Source: HKST-UBA178 sp965223815
GTDB taxonomy: Bacteria > Pseudomonadota > Gammaproteobacteria > Chromatiales > Chromatiaceae
Length of the DNA stretch: 64,000 bases
Reading direction: 5' to 3'
Assembly (NCBI GenBank): GCA_965223815.1
Contig: OZ245019.1
Location: forward strand, 3,162,001-3,226,000
Under the pieces are notes generated by a model, which saw nothing but the letters and a program-made list of their open reading frames with translations, was not told the origin of the DNA and did not search any database. Positions 18,033 to 25,823 of the stretch are shown one piece after another; within the stretch, counting starts at the first letter, position 1, and every line of letters starts with the position of its first letter. The position numbers and the translations under genes were made by a program.

Positions 18033-19060
18033 TTATATTTTGATGCCAGTTACCAGGCGATGGGGCATGGGCGGCGGAAAAGATTTCATTTCCAAATCGG
18101 TAAACCCCGCCTGGTCCATCCAAGCGGCGACATCCGCATCCGCGTGTACCCCTCCGTCGGGAGCGGTAAGCATCATGTTTACCCCGAAGAGAGTAGCGAA
18201 AAGCGGCCCCGTGCCTCCCGGGTCGGCAAATACATCGGCAATGATCAGCCTCCCCCCAGGATCCAAGCTGTCCTTTGCCCGTTGAATAAAGCCTCGGCAA
18301 CTTGATTCATTCTCACGGTGGAATACCCCTGAGATCAAAACCACGTCGTTGCCGCCAGGATACTCGGGCTGGAGATAATCTCCCGGTGTAGTGTCGACTC
18401 TTTCACTCATTCCCATTGATTCGATAATCTCCCTGGCAATGGCGATCACCCCCGGGAGATCCAGAACCCTGGAACGCAATTCCGGATATTGACGTGCGAA
18501 CAGGCAAGAGTAGGTTCCCGGCCCGCCACCGACGTCAAGCATTTTTCTATTGGCGCCGAGATCGACCAGCCCCAGCATCGCCTGGCCGATGCCCATTGCC
18601 CGGTCATGCATACCGTAGACGAAGTGGCGCGTGCGTTGTGGATCGTCGCCCGTATAGGCTTCGGTTGGCATGGGCGGCTTACCCTCTTTGAGCGCCTGCT
18701 CAAGGTTACCCCAAGTGGCATAAAGATTATCGCTGTAGCTAATGGCGTTTCCCAAATATCCGGGGGAGCCCGGTACCAGAAACGCCTCGCTCGACTCGCT
18801 ATTCTGGAAACCATCCGCAGTCTCGGTCAGTAACCCCAAGGCCACGCAACACTTGAGCAAAAGCAGTGTCTCCCGAGGTTGAGTGCCAAGATCCGCCGCC
18901 ACCCGATCTCCCGATTTAGGCCTGTAGCCAGTTGCTTGAAGAGCCCGATGCGATTAGCGGTCAAGAGTGCCTGCGATCCCCAGTAGGCGGTTGACAACTG
19001 CATGATCGGACCTGGATCGAGAGATTGCATTGACCGATCTTTATTGGACGCTTGTTCCAT
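18033..19060 (-). pseudogene. SAM-dependent O-methyltransferase (acetylserotonin/hydroxyneurosporene MT-like), frameshifted
   Basis: Two frames together make one methyltransferase. From ATG 19060 the N-terminal dimerisation helix reads MQLSTAYWGSQALLTANRIG to LFKQLATG. At a GGCC near 18919-18922 the frame must shift by one base, after which PKSGDRVAADLGTQPRETLLL continues. The catalytic domain has the SAM-binding MLDVGGGPGTYS and RLIIADVF. A single missing base explains it, by real mutation or sequencing error. Restored length is about 342 residues, normal for the family. Its start is two nt past the radical SAM stop, so it is the third gene of that unit. The downstream frame alone (GTG 18902) lacks the dimerisation region. 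Confidence 0.8.
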
Positions 19061-19061
19061 A

Positions 19062-20300
19062 TCAACCGGCCTCTCTGTCCGCGTCGCACTCAAGCTGCAT
19101 ATAGGCACATCGATGACACATAAATCCCGGATCGATATGCAACCCGTGCCGTTGCCGAATGCCCCGGTACTCTATATTGAGGCGCTCGAAGAATCCCCGC
19201 AGACGCTGGAAATACTCTGGGTGATCCCGACCGCCGGTGGGCCAATAGAGTGAATAAACGGGGATAACGCCCATGGCACATAGAGCATCGGCGCCCTCTA
19301 TGGCCAGTTCAGAGGCCTGTTCCCAGGTCATTCCGTACTCCGGCTCCAGTTCGATACCCGCCACCATGGCACTGTAGACTCGCCCCTTTCCCCATAACTG
19401 CGCCGCCTGTGCCAGAGAATCCAGCCACCTTTGGTAGCCCACGTTCTTGTTCTTGCCAGGACAAACCTTTGCAAACAGGGGCTCCGACCAGATTTCCAGG
19501 TTGAAACAGACATTGTCGAAAAGACCGCTGTCGTAAACCTCTTTCAACATGTCCGAAGGAAGTGCACCCGAACCGCAGCTGACGGGAATTTTGCCTGGAT
19601 TCGCCTGTTGTACAGCTCTGCCCATCTCCAGATAGCGTTCTCCCTCCTGGCGCCAATCCGTCATCGAACCGCCGACAAGATAGATATGGTTGATTCCCCC
19701 CTCCGCTATCGCGGACTCCAACGTCTCCTGCATACGGCGGTAGGTCAAATCAGGTAAAGAAACTTTTCCCGGCAGTTGTCCGTAGTGCTGGACCCGTTCA
19801 TTCGGCGCCCCGTAAGCGCAGAAAACGCACTTCATCGAACCGCCCTGGTCCCCCTTCTGGAGAAAGTAATCGCACCCCGGCGCTACATTGACCACTGCCA
19901 TATCGCCATGCAGACTGACCCCCGCCTGAGCCATAGGAAAACCATCGCTGGTGGAACTTTTCATCCACTCCGGTAGCGGCTCGAACCGAACTGGCCCCGG
20001 GGACTCTTCCTCGCCCTCTTTCGCCAACATGTAGCCAGATTCCCGAGACCCGGTAACTTGCCAGGGAGACTGCCCGTTGCCCTTCACTCGCACGAGAGTG
20101 CCATCCTCGAGAGTGAAGAGATAGGGAATTGTCACCTTCGGCTGACCGGTTGGATTGGGTTCCCCGGGTTGGAAACGGTAGGGATAGTAATTGGGAAATG
20201 CGTGAGCTGCAGCAGCACCGAGCGCCTCCGAATACCGCAGTCCGTCGAACATCAAATCCACTTTCAGCTGAGCGGAAGGGGGTAGTTGGCTGTCATTCAT
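19062..20300 (-). CDS. Radical SAM protein with expanded CX14CX2C motif
   Basis: The 412-residue protein has cysteines arranged C-x14-C-x2-C (CDYF..., then CVFCAYG) around residue 145, where radical SAM enzymes place the ligands of the SAM-binding 4Fe-4S cluster. The first spacing is far longer than the usual three. Barrel-like segments follow (INHIYLVGGSMTDW, IPVSCGSGALPSDML, VCFNLEIWSEPLF). The C-terminus holds CHRC and a further cysteine (about residues 393-404), possibly an auxiliary cluster. It abuts the YdjY-domain gene upstream (stop and ATG adjacent) and the methyltransferase downstream. The reaction is unknown; a paired radical SAM/methyltransferase modification pathway is inference. 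Confidence 0.82.
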   Translation of the reverse strand: MNDSQLPPSAQLKVDLMFDGLRYSEALGAAAAHAFPNYYPYRFQPGEPNPTGQPKVTIPYLFTLEDGTLVRVKGNGQSPWQVTGSRESGYMLAKEGEEESPGPVRFEPLPEWMKSSTSDGFPMAQAGVSLHGDMAVVNVAPGCDYFLQKGDQGGSMKCVFCAYGAPNERVQHYGQLPGKVSLPDLTYRRMQETLESAIAEGGINHIYLVGGSMTDWRQEGERYLEMGRAVQQANPGKIPVSCGSGALPSDMLKEVYDSGLFDNVCFNLEIWSEPLFAKVCPGKNKNVGYQRWLDSLAQAAQLWGKGRVYSAMVAGIELEPEYGMTWEQASELAIEGADALCAMGVIPVYSLYWPTGGRDHPEYFQRLRGFFERLNIEYRGIRQRHGLHIDPGFMCHRCAYMQLECDADREAG

Positions 20301-21020
20301 CTATTTTGTTTCCTGTTTGCTCTGATCGCCATTCGCTTTCAGATTGGTCACACTTATTCTGATCTCGGTACCTAAAGGGGGAAGTTTAGTCTGGTCAATT
20401 GCCACCTCACCGAACCGGCCAAGGCCTATCCCCTGCTTGTGTTCTATGATGCTGTCCTGGTCGTGAATGAATCCGATCAAAGTGCCGGACTCCTCAGCGA
20501 GGTAGATATTTCCCGGAGGCACCATGGTGGAGCCAGTATAGACCCATTCGTTGGAGTCCACGGGTTTACCATCGAGCAAGAAAATCTCTTCTGGGCGGAT
20601 TCGGCGGGTCTCTTCCCCCACGGTCCACTCAATAAGGATGCCCACCGGATCTCCCACCACCTCCCTCTCATCGAAATGATATCTGGGCAACACTGCATTA
20701 TCGGAATCCAAGCCGATGAGGATGCAGGCCAAATTGAATTCAGTTGCCGTAGTTTCAGCATCCAGCACCGCCTCGTATGCCTTCATCCCCTCCCTCTTGA
20801 CAACAAGATACTCAAGGGGCTGATCCAGCTTGATGACACTGCCCGGGAGAGTGAAACGGCGCGCATTACGGTCGATTGTTATTTTGCCGAGAAGATACTT
20901 TCCACCCCCTAGATCCTCTATCTTCGGTTCCTGTGCCCAGGCCCAATGAGGCAACAACCAAAGTGACATTAGTGCGGATATGGTCAGCAACCATTTACCG
21001 CCCGCTCGTCGAAATTTCAC
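20301..21020 (-). CDS. YdjY-domain exported protein
   Basis: The 239-residue product has a signal peptide (LLTISALMSLWLLPHWAWA, cleavage near residue 29). A domain of the YdjY type follows: KITIDRNARRFTLPGSV, then PLEYLVVKREGMKAYEAVL and NLACILIGLD. I recognise this pattern from the YdjY family, periplasmic proteins of unknown function found beside redox genes. The mature protein ends with a strongly polar tail. It is first in a three-gene unit with the radical SAM and methyltransferase genes, so it may be the substrate or periplasmic partner; that is inference. Confidence 0.75.
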   Translation of the reverse strand: MKFRRAGGKWLLTISALMSLWLLPHWAWAQEPKIEDLGGGKYLLGKITIDRNARRFTLPGSVIKLDQPLEYLVVKREGMKAYEAVLDAETTATEFNLACILIGLDSDNAVLPRYHFDEREVVGDPVGILIEWTVGEETRRIRPEEIFLLDGKPVDSNEWVYTGSTMVPPGNIYLAEESGTLIGFIHDQDSIIEHKQGIGLGRFGEVAIDQTKLPPLGTEIRISVTNLKANGDQSKQETK

Positions 21021-21126
21021 CGGTGACCCCCTGTTTTATTGTAAAATACTGGTCGTTTCGCCAACTCACCAATTACCAGCTTTTAGCGCTCGGTACAAAT
21101 CGATATTAAGCTTAACCCTGCACGGT

Positions 21127-21765
21127 ATGAACCCCCAAGTCCGTCTCGCAGTTCTAATTCTGATTTCCCTGCTGCTGCCTATCCTACCGTTTGTGGTCAT
21201 CGGCGAACTTCCCGGTGAACGCTGGCTCTCATCAACGGATGACAACGCTCCGCTGTTCGGACTGATAGGCGCGGGATTGCTGATCGGCGATAGTCTGTTA
21301 CCCGTACCCTCGTCTATCGTCGGCACCTTGTTGGGCGCACGGCTGGGATTTCTACCCGGCTGGCTCCTCGGGTGGGTCGGGCTGACGCTGGGAAACCTGG
21401 TGGGATACATTTTCGGGCGGCTGTTGCTATCCCGGTTCGGCACCGCCTTGCCACAGGTCCCCGGTCTACTCGCGGTTTTTGCCAGCCGTCCCGTGCCGGT
21501 ACTCGCAGAGGCGGTTACCTTCACCGCTGGTGCGGAGCACTTGCCCTGGCGACGCTTTTTCCTTGCGTCCCTCGCTGGAAACGGGGTGTATACCCTAATT
21601 CTGGCAGCTAACGGTGCTGCCTTGTTACCCGACGGTCTATTGGGTCCCGGCCTCATCATTCCAATGCTGCTCCCGGTCTTGGCTTGGTTGGTCTGGCGTC
21701 GGATGACGAATCCTGTTAAAGATAAGCATGCAGACAAGTCCGACAGACTTTCCGACGGGAGCTAA
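21127..21765 (+). CDS. VTT-domain (DedA/SNARE-associated-like) membrane protein
   Basis: From ATG 21127 the protein is 212 residues with about five hydrophobic segments. The loop LLIGDSLLPVPSSIVGTLLGARLGFLPG followed by GLTLGNLVGYIFGRLL matches the VTT/DedA pattern, a re-entrant loop with a G-x3-G-rich helix. A second half follows (VLAEAVTFTAGAEHLPWRRFFLASLAGNGVYTL). DedA proteins act in membrane lipid translocation and proton-motive homeostasis; the substrate here is unknown. The frame is open upstream to 20980, but ATG 21127 begins the natural hydrophobic N-terminus. It diverges from the YdjY gene. Confidence 0.82.
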   Translation: MNPQVRLAVLILISLLLPILPFVVIGELPGERWLSSTDDNAPLFGLIGAGLLIGDSLLPVPSSIVGTLLGARLGFLPGWLLGWVGLTLGNLVGYIFGRLLLSRFGTALPQVPGLLAVFASRPVPVLAEAVTFTAGAEHLPWRRFFLASLAGNGVYTLILAANGAALLPDGLLGPGLIIPMLLPVLAWLVWRRMTNPVKDKHADKSDRLSDGS

Positions 21766-21769
21766 AGCG

Positions 21770-22039
21770 ATGCTGTATATGTTGATCAATGCCACCAAAC
21801 AGGGGCTAACTGCCGATCAATACACTAAAGTGGCGGAACTAGCCAATCAATTCTACGAAAACGTCCCCGCCGGGGTAAAACTCCATGGAGACTGGTCCGC
21901 CAACGACCGCTCTCGCACCTTCTCTCTGATCGAAGCAGAAACTCCGGAGTTGCTTGAGGAGATTCAGAAACCATTCGCAGGCCTGGTGGATATAGAAACC
22001 ATTCCGGTCACTGCGGTTAGCAGTTGGCGCACGGAATAG
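21770..22039 (+). CDS. DUF3303 small protein
   Basis: From ATG 21770 the 89-residue product reads MLYMLINATKQGLTADQYTKV and ends with VDIETIPVTAVSSW. This is the pattern of the DUF3303 family, which has a ferredoxin-like dimeric alpha/beta-barrel fold. GGGAG lies about ten nt upstream. The start is four nt after the VTT gene stop, so the two are cotranscribed. Function is unknown. Confidence 0.75.
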   Translation: MLYMLINATKQGLTADQYTKVAELANQFYENVPAGVKLHGDWSANDRSRTFSLIEAETPELLEEIQKPFAGLVDIETIPVTAVSSWRTE

Positions 22040-22047
22040 ATTACTGC

Positions 22048-22872
22048 CTATTCTGTGCCCCCCTGCTCCTGACCGGACACCGGAACATAGATCGCTTGCA
22101 GCGCTCCTTGGCTTCCGTCCGGGCTGGGTGTGACATACACGGCCTCGAGTCCGCCTCCCTCAATCGTGAGCCGCACCACCGACCCTCCTTCGAGGGATGA
22201 GTTGAGACGCTTGAGCGTGCTGGCGTCACTGGAGACGGGTTCATGGTCCACCGCCACTATTCTAGATTCCTGGGGTAGTCCGAGCATGGAGGGCAGTTGG
22301 ACATTCAGGTCCTCGCCCGCCGTGCCCCGGGTGACAGCCAATCGCTCCACCTCCTCCATGAATTCGGGAGCGACAGCCCCGGATATCGGAGTTCCTGATT
22401 CAAGAGATGCCGACTCCCGCTGCCCGTTCCAAGATTCACGCGCTCTGGCCACGCCAGCAGACGGTGACGTCGGGTTCTCTCTTCGGATTGCTTGCATCGA
22501 CTCGGGAGAACCCACCTCTGAGTTACCGCTCACCAGGATTAGCTGATCGCCCCCCGAGAGCACCATGCCCTGTGCTCCGGCGTCAGTCTCCACAACGATC
22601 CGGTTGAGTTCGATCGCAATCACCCTGCCCCATCCCCTGATCGTTTCGCCAATGGCAACACGTCGGCTGCGGCCATCCCGGTCTTCTATGACCGCATATG
22701 CAACTTCAGAAGAGACAATTGCGGTGCCTGAGAGGCGAAGCTCGGGCTCTGCCGCGGACAATGATCGCCCCAACAGGAGCGACAGTGATACTAACAAAAG
22801 AATTACCGCGGCTTGGGCTTGAGGAACCCGGAGGTAAGAGAAAACCGACTGAGGTTTCAGTAGGAGGTACAT
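22048..22872 (-). CDS. GspC-like type II secretion protein with PDZ-like C-terminus
   Basis: The N-terminal membrane helix (VILLLVSLSLLLGRSL) is followed by a GspC homology region (LRLSGTAIVSSEVAYAVIED, RRVAIGETIRGWGRVIAIE, NRIVVET). A Ser-rich linker follows, then a PDZ-like module (residues about 180-260: GLPQESRIVAVDHEPV, LNSSLEGGSVVRLTIEG). GspC links the inner-membrane platform to the secretin. It is about 27 kb from the main T2SS genes here and downstream of a PEP-CTERM gene. ATG 22872 gives a 274-residue protein; GTG 22914 is an alternative. It could also serve a separate system. Confidence 0.65.
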   Translation of the reverse strand: MYLLLKPQSVFSYLRVPQAQAAVILLLVSLSLLLGRSLSAAEPELRLSGTAIVSSEVAYAVIEDRDGRSRRVAIGETIRGWGRVIAIELNRIVVETDAGAQGMVLSGGDQLILVSGNSEVGSPESMQAIRRENPTSPSAGVARARESWNGQRESASLESGTPISGAVAPEFMEEVERLAVTRGTAGEDLNVQLPSMLGLPQESRIVAVDHEPVSSDASTLKRLNSSLEGGSVVRLTIEGGGLEAVYVTPSPDGSQGALQAIYVPVSGQEQGGTE

Positions 22873-22941
22873 CGGGTGGCCCGGTCTGTGCTCGCCATCC
22901 CTGGCATTGAACACGACCGGCTGTTCTAGATCAAGCTTCGA

Positions 22942-23640
22942 TCAAGCTGCCTTGCGGCGGCGTACAAAACCAAGCCCCGCTAAACCCAGACCAAACAGAG
23001 CAATGGTCGCAGGCTCGGGAACCTGAGCAGGTGGTCTCTGGTTAAATACCTGGGAGAAACTGCTCAACGTGGTTGCCAGCGCCTCTTGATCGTCACCGAA
23101 ACCGCTGCCGACCACCAGGATGTCTTTCTCCACTCTAATCCCGTCCGTCAATGCGATGGCGGTGGAATCGGACAAGATGCCCAACAGCGTATCGACCTCA
23201 AGGGTGGCATTATCCGCAGGCTCATCTATGCCCTCGGCGATGGTCACGGACCCTCCTTGATTCTCGTCGCCAATTTCAAACCCGGTTAAATCCAGGCCTA
23301 CACCGGAGATCCTGTTGGGACCGCTTACCACGGTGACGTCGAAGCCGAAGGACCAATCACCAAAATCGAATCCGCTAACCGTCAACTGATCGCCCAAGCT
23401 AAAGTTGAGCACGATCGCCAGGGGATTCGTTGCATCCCCGCTCACGTCGATCTCGTCGTAATCCAAAACCCAGTCGTCCAGATTCAAGGAGGCATCATTC
23501 ACCTCCCAGTTGGAAAACATCTTGTCGCCAACTTGGAGTTCTCCACCGGCCAAGAGATCGGACATCGGCACGGCCTGGGCGCTTGCGGTGGCGAACACCA
23601 GTAGCATCCCACCTGCTAGAGTTGAAAACTTCTTTTTCAT
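22942..23640 (-). CDS. PEP-CTERM sorted exported protein
   Basis: The 232-residue protein has a signal peptide (MKKKFSTLAGGMLLVFATASAQA) and ends in a canonical PEP-CTERM sorting signal: VPEPATIALFGLGLAGLGF followed by RRRKAA. Exosortase recognises this in the inner membrane. The mature middle is acidic, glycine-rich and probably beta-structured (LNLDDWVLDYDEIDVSGDATN). PEP-CTERM proteins are linked to extracellular polysaccharide production. No exosortase gene is in the window. It is followed 70 nt later by the GspC-like gene on the same strand. Confidence 0.9.
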   Translation of the reverse strand: MKKKFSTLAGGMLLVFATASAQAVPMSDLLAGGELQVGDKMFSNWEVNDASLNLDDWVLDYDEIDVSGDATNPLAIVLNFSLGDQLTVSGFDFGDWSFGFDVTVVSGPNRISGVGLDLTGFEIGDENQGGSVTIAEGIDEPADNATLEVDTLLGILSDSTAIALTDGIRVEKDILVVGSGFGDDQEALATTLSSFSQVFNQRPPAQVPEPATIALFGLGLAGLGFVRRRKAA

Positions 23641-23757
23641 TTTGTTCTCTCCTACGTACTCTTGAAAGCACGTTGGTCTGTTGTTGCGATTGTTTCACTC
23701 AATCTTCGAGTGGTCGGAGCGCCTCCCTGCGCACCCGCCACAAGACCTTCGTGCTAC

Positions 23758-25395
23758 TTACTTTTCGTCTCTTGCCACACGGATACAGATCTTGGCATCG
23801 AGAGAAGTGATCACACCGTCGCCATTGGCGTCCCGAGGATCGCCGAGGTCTGCCTGGTCACCGCGGGATACCAGAATCTCGCGGATATCACCCGTGTCGA
23901 TGTCGCCATCTTCGTCCGTATCACAGATCGCCAGCGAGCAGGCATCGCCCACACCGTCACCGTTGCTGTCATGCTGACCGGGATTGGCCGCATTCGGGCA
24001 ATTATCACAGGCATCGCCTACGCCGTCGCCGTCAGCGTCGGCTTGACCCTGGTTGGAATCCAGTGGGCAGTTGTCGTCTGGATCGCAGACACCGTCGCCG
24101 TCCGTATCCACGCAGACACCACCGATGGCCCGCTCGAGCACCAGGATGGCGTAGCTCTGGCAAACATAGATATTCCAGCAGCTATGATTGATGGCGGTTT
24201 GCCCGTTGTTACGGAAAGAGCTGGCAGTAAAGCGGCCAGCGGCATCCTGCTGGGTCAAGAGACTGTAGGCGTAGTCGTAATACCAACGGGGCTTCTGCTC
24301 ATCGTCCAGGTAGTGCTCGTACTTGCCGGGATTACCGCCAACCCGTGCGTCCTCGTCGGTGGTGAAGTCACGATTGGCCAGACGGAAGTCGCCACGATCG
24401 ATGGTGATCGGCGCTGTGGCCTGGGTGCCCAGATCCATGGGATCCAACTTACCAGCACCCGCCGGAATACCGGCGTCATCAATTAGCGTATACGCCTTGG
24501 ATGACGACCACATGTAATAGTAGTAGGACAGAGTCCAGGAGTTGTAAGCGGCGTAGATGGTCTGGTAGTTGTACGCATCGTATTGCCAGTTGAGAAAACC
24601 CTGCACCGCATCGTTGTTGACATCGGAGCCGCCCAGCAGGCTGACCCACATGGCGGAAGCGGTCTGCTGGTAGCTGCTGTTGGTCGTTCTCAGATAGCCG
24701 TGGCCACCATCGGCGTTCTGGTTTGCGGCATAGCCGTCTCGGGAGCGTTCGAGTGCCGTGTTGATAGCGGCAAGCCGGCCGCCCGGATCACCTTCGGAAA
24801 GATAGAAGGTCTTGGCCGCCGCCAGACCCGCCACTGCGAACTGGGTAGTGGAAGAGTCCGCGCCCGGGCCGGAGTAACCCCAGTAACCCTCGTTGATATT
24901 GCCCACGGACTGCGCCGCCACCGTGCGATCCACCAACCTGTCCATGGCGGACCTGAGGGTGTAGTTATTTGTATTTGCGACCTCGGGACCGCCGGTGAGG
25001 GCATAGACCGAGATAGCCATCATGTTGGAGCCGTCGCTGTAGGCGTAGAAAGCGGCCCGGGAAACACCGTAGGTGGTGTCATTCATGATGTTGACCATCG
25101 CGTCCCTGGCCAGGGCCTTGTCCGCAGCACTCGAGCCATCGTACCCCAGGATCGGCGCATCCGGGCTCACCCCGGCGCGTTTTTCCAGCAGCGCCAACAG
25201 AGCGATTCCCCGGGCTTGCCGCTGGGTTCCATCGTTGCTGGTGTATACTTTCTGAACCCTTAGATATTGCAATCCATCGTCAATTGCCGCGCCGACATCC
25301 GTCTCAAACGCTAGGTCATCCACTGCCCAGGATGCCGACCCGCTGAAGCACAGCGCGGCGGCCGCCAGGCCATTACAGAGTTTCTTCATTTTCAT
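23758..25395 (-). CDS. Secreted alpha/alpha-toroid (prenyltransferase/squalene-oxidase repeat) protein with TSP3 and dockerin-like repeats
   Basis: The 545-residue protein has a signal peptide (LAAAALCFSGSASWA). Residues about 35-430 are a helical toroid with prenyltransferase/squalene-oxidase repeat features (AIDDGLQYLRVQ, NEGYWGYSGPG, QNADGGHGYLRTTNSSYQQ). The C-terminus carries two thrombospondin type-3 calcium repeats (DTDGDGVCDPDDNCP, DADGDGVGDACDNCP). A pair of EF-hand-like dockerin motifs follows (DTDEDGDIDTGDI and DANGDGVITSLDA). The class II terpene cyclase motif DxDD is absent, so enzymatic activity is doubtful. It is transcribed away from the kinase/regulator pair, with a sigma-54 promoter match about 85 nt upstream of the start. 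Confidence 0.85.
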   Translation of the reverse strand: MKMKKLCNGLAAAALCFSGSASWAVDDLAFETDVGAAIDDGLQYLRVQKVYTSNDGTQRQARGIALLALLEKRAGVSPDAPILGYDGSSAADKALARDAMVNIMNDTTYGVSRAAFYAYSDGSNMMAISVYALTGGPEVANTNNYTLRSAMDRLVDRTVAAQSVGNINEGYWGYSGPGADSSTTQFAVAGLAAAKTFYLSEGDPGGRLAAINTALERSRDGYAANQNADGGHGYLRTTNSSYQQTASAMWVSLLGGSDVNNDAVQGFLNWQYDAYNYQTIYAAYNSWTLSYYYYMWSSSKAYTLIDDAGIPAGAGKLDPMDLGTQATAPITIDRGDFRLANRDFTTDEDARVGGNPGKYEHYLDDEQKPRWYYDYAYSLLTQQDAAGRFTASSFRNNGQTAINHSCWNIYVCQSYAILVLERAIGGVCVDTDGDGVCDPDDNCPLDSNQGQADADGDGVGDACDNCPNAANPGQHDSNGDGVGDACSLAICDTDEDGDIDTGDIREILVSRGDQADLGDPRDANGDGVITSLDAKICIRVARDEK

Positions 25396-25459
25396 ATTTA
25401 TTACCTCTTCGTCTCAGATACGAGTCGGCTCCGGGTTCAAGGCCCCACACCATACAAAC

Positions 25460-25475
25460 CGTGAGCTGTATCACA
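25460..25475. promoter_or_regulatory. CRP/FNR-family-like site overlapping the expected toroid transcript start
   Basis: CGTGA-N6-TCACA matches the CRP consensus TGTGA-N6-TCACA in nine of ten positions. It sits where a transcript from the sigma-54 promoter at 25480-25495 would begin, a position more suited to repression than activation. Confidence 0.4.
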
Positions 25476-25479
25476 TCCT

Positions 25480-25495
25480 TGCATAGGTTGTGCCA
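25480..25495 (-). promoter_or_regulatory. Sigma-54 promoter for the toroid gene
   Basis: On the minus strand TGGCAC-AACCT-ATGCA matches the sigma-54 consensus TGGCAC-N5-TTGCA with one mismatch and exact GG-N10-GC spacing. It lies about 85 nt upstream of the toroid gene start. A sigma-54 activator gene is encoded 1.8 kb away. Confidence 0.65.
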
Positions 25496-25823
25496 TTTAG
25501 CTTATTGCTCAAAAAAACAACAGTTTAGAACTTTTTTTCTTTTCGTCAGCGCGGCAATTGTAAAATTTCTGGACACCTATTGCGCCTTGGGGCCCAATCG
25601 GCATTAGGGCTGGCTTGGGCCAGAGCACGGGTCATTAATCTCTTGAAATTACGGTTTCAGGCCGCTTTGCTGTAATGAACCGGCCCACTGAGATTCAGCA
25701 GGGAGAGAGGACGGCAGCGCACCCTAGCTTGGGGGGTGTAAAAAAAGTTGACGCCTGGTTGCGCGCGGCCATCGCTCATGTAATGCTCAACACATTGAAA
25801 AATAAGTTGGTTTAGACAGAGAG

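Larger units (their letters stand above)
25396..25823. other. Divergent regulatory region between toroid gene and kinase gene
   Basis: No gene is seen. It holds a sigma-54 promoter match and a CRP-like site for the minus-strand toroid gene (listed separately). An A/T-rich stretch lies near 25509-25540, and a small dyad TGAAA-N6-TTTCA at 25644-25659, about 150 bp upstream of the sigma-54 site, is a possible activator site. For the plus strand a TTGACG near 25749 might be a -35 box for the kinase gene, but no convincing -10 box follows. Confidence 0.5.

Noticed and set aside
22925..22949. Tandem GATCAAGCT copies at the PEP-CTERM gene end
   Set aside because: Two copies of a 9-mer around a stop codon, without a stem or neighbouring element signature.
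23662..24486. A 274-codon open frame on the plus strand over the Asp/Gly-rich end of the first toroid gene
   Set aside because: Antisense of calcium-binding repeats (GAT/GGC-rich) gives artificially long open frames rich in Ile/Val/Thr; no start signal.
23758..25395. Naming the toroid protein a squalene-hopene cyclase or other terpene cyclase
   Set aside because: QW-like repeats are present but the DxDD acid motif is missing and the protein is exported with calcium-binding tails.
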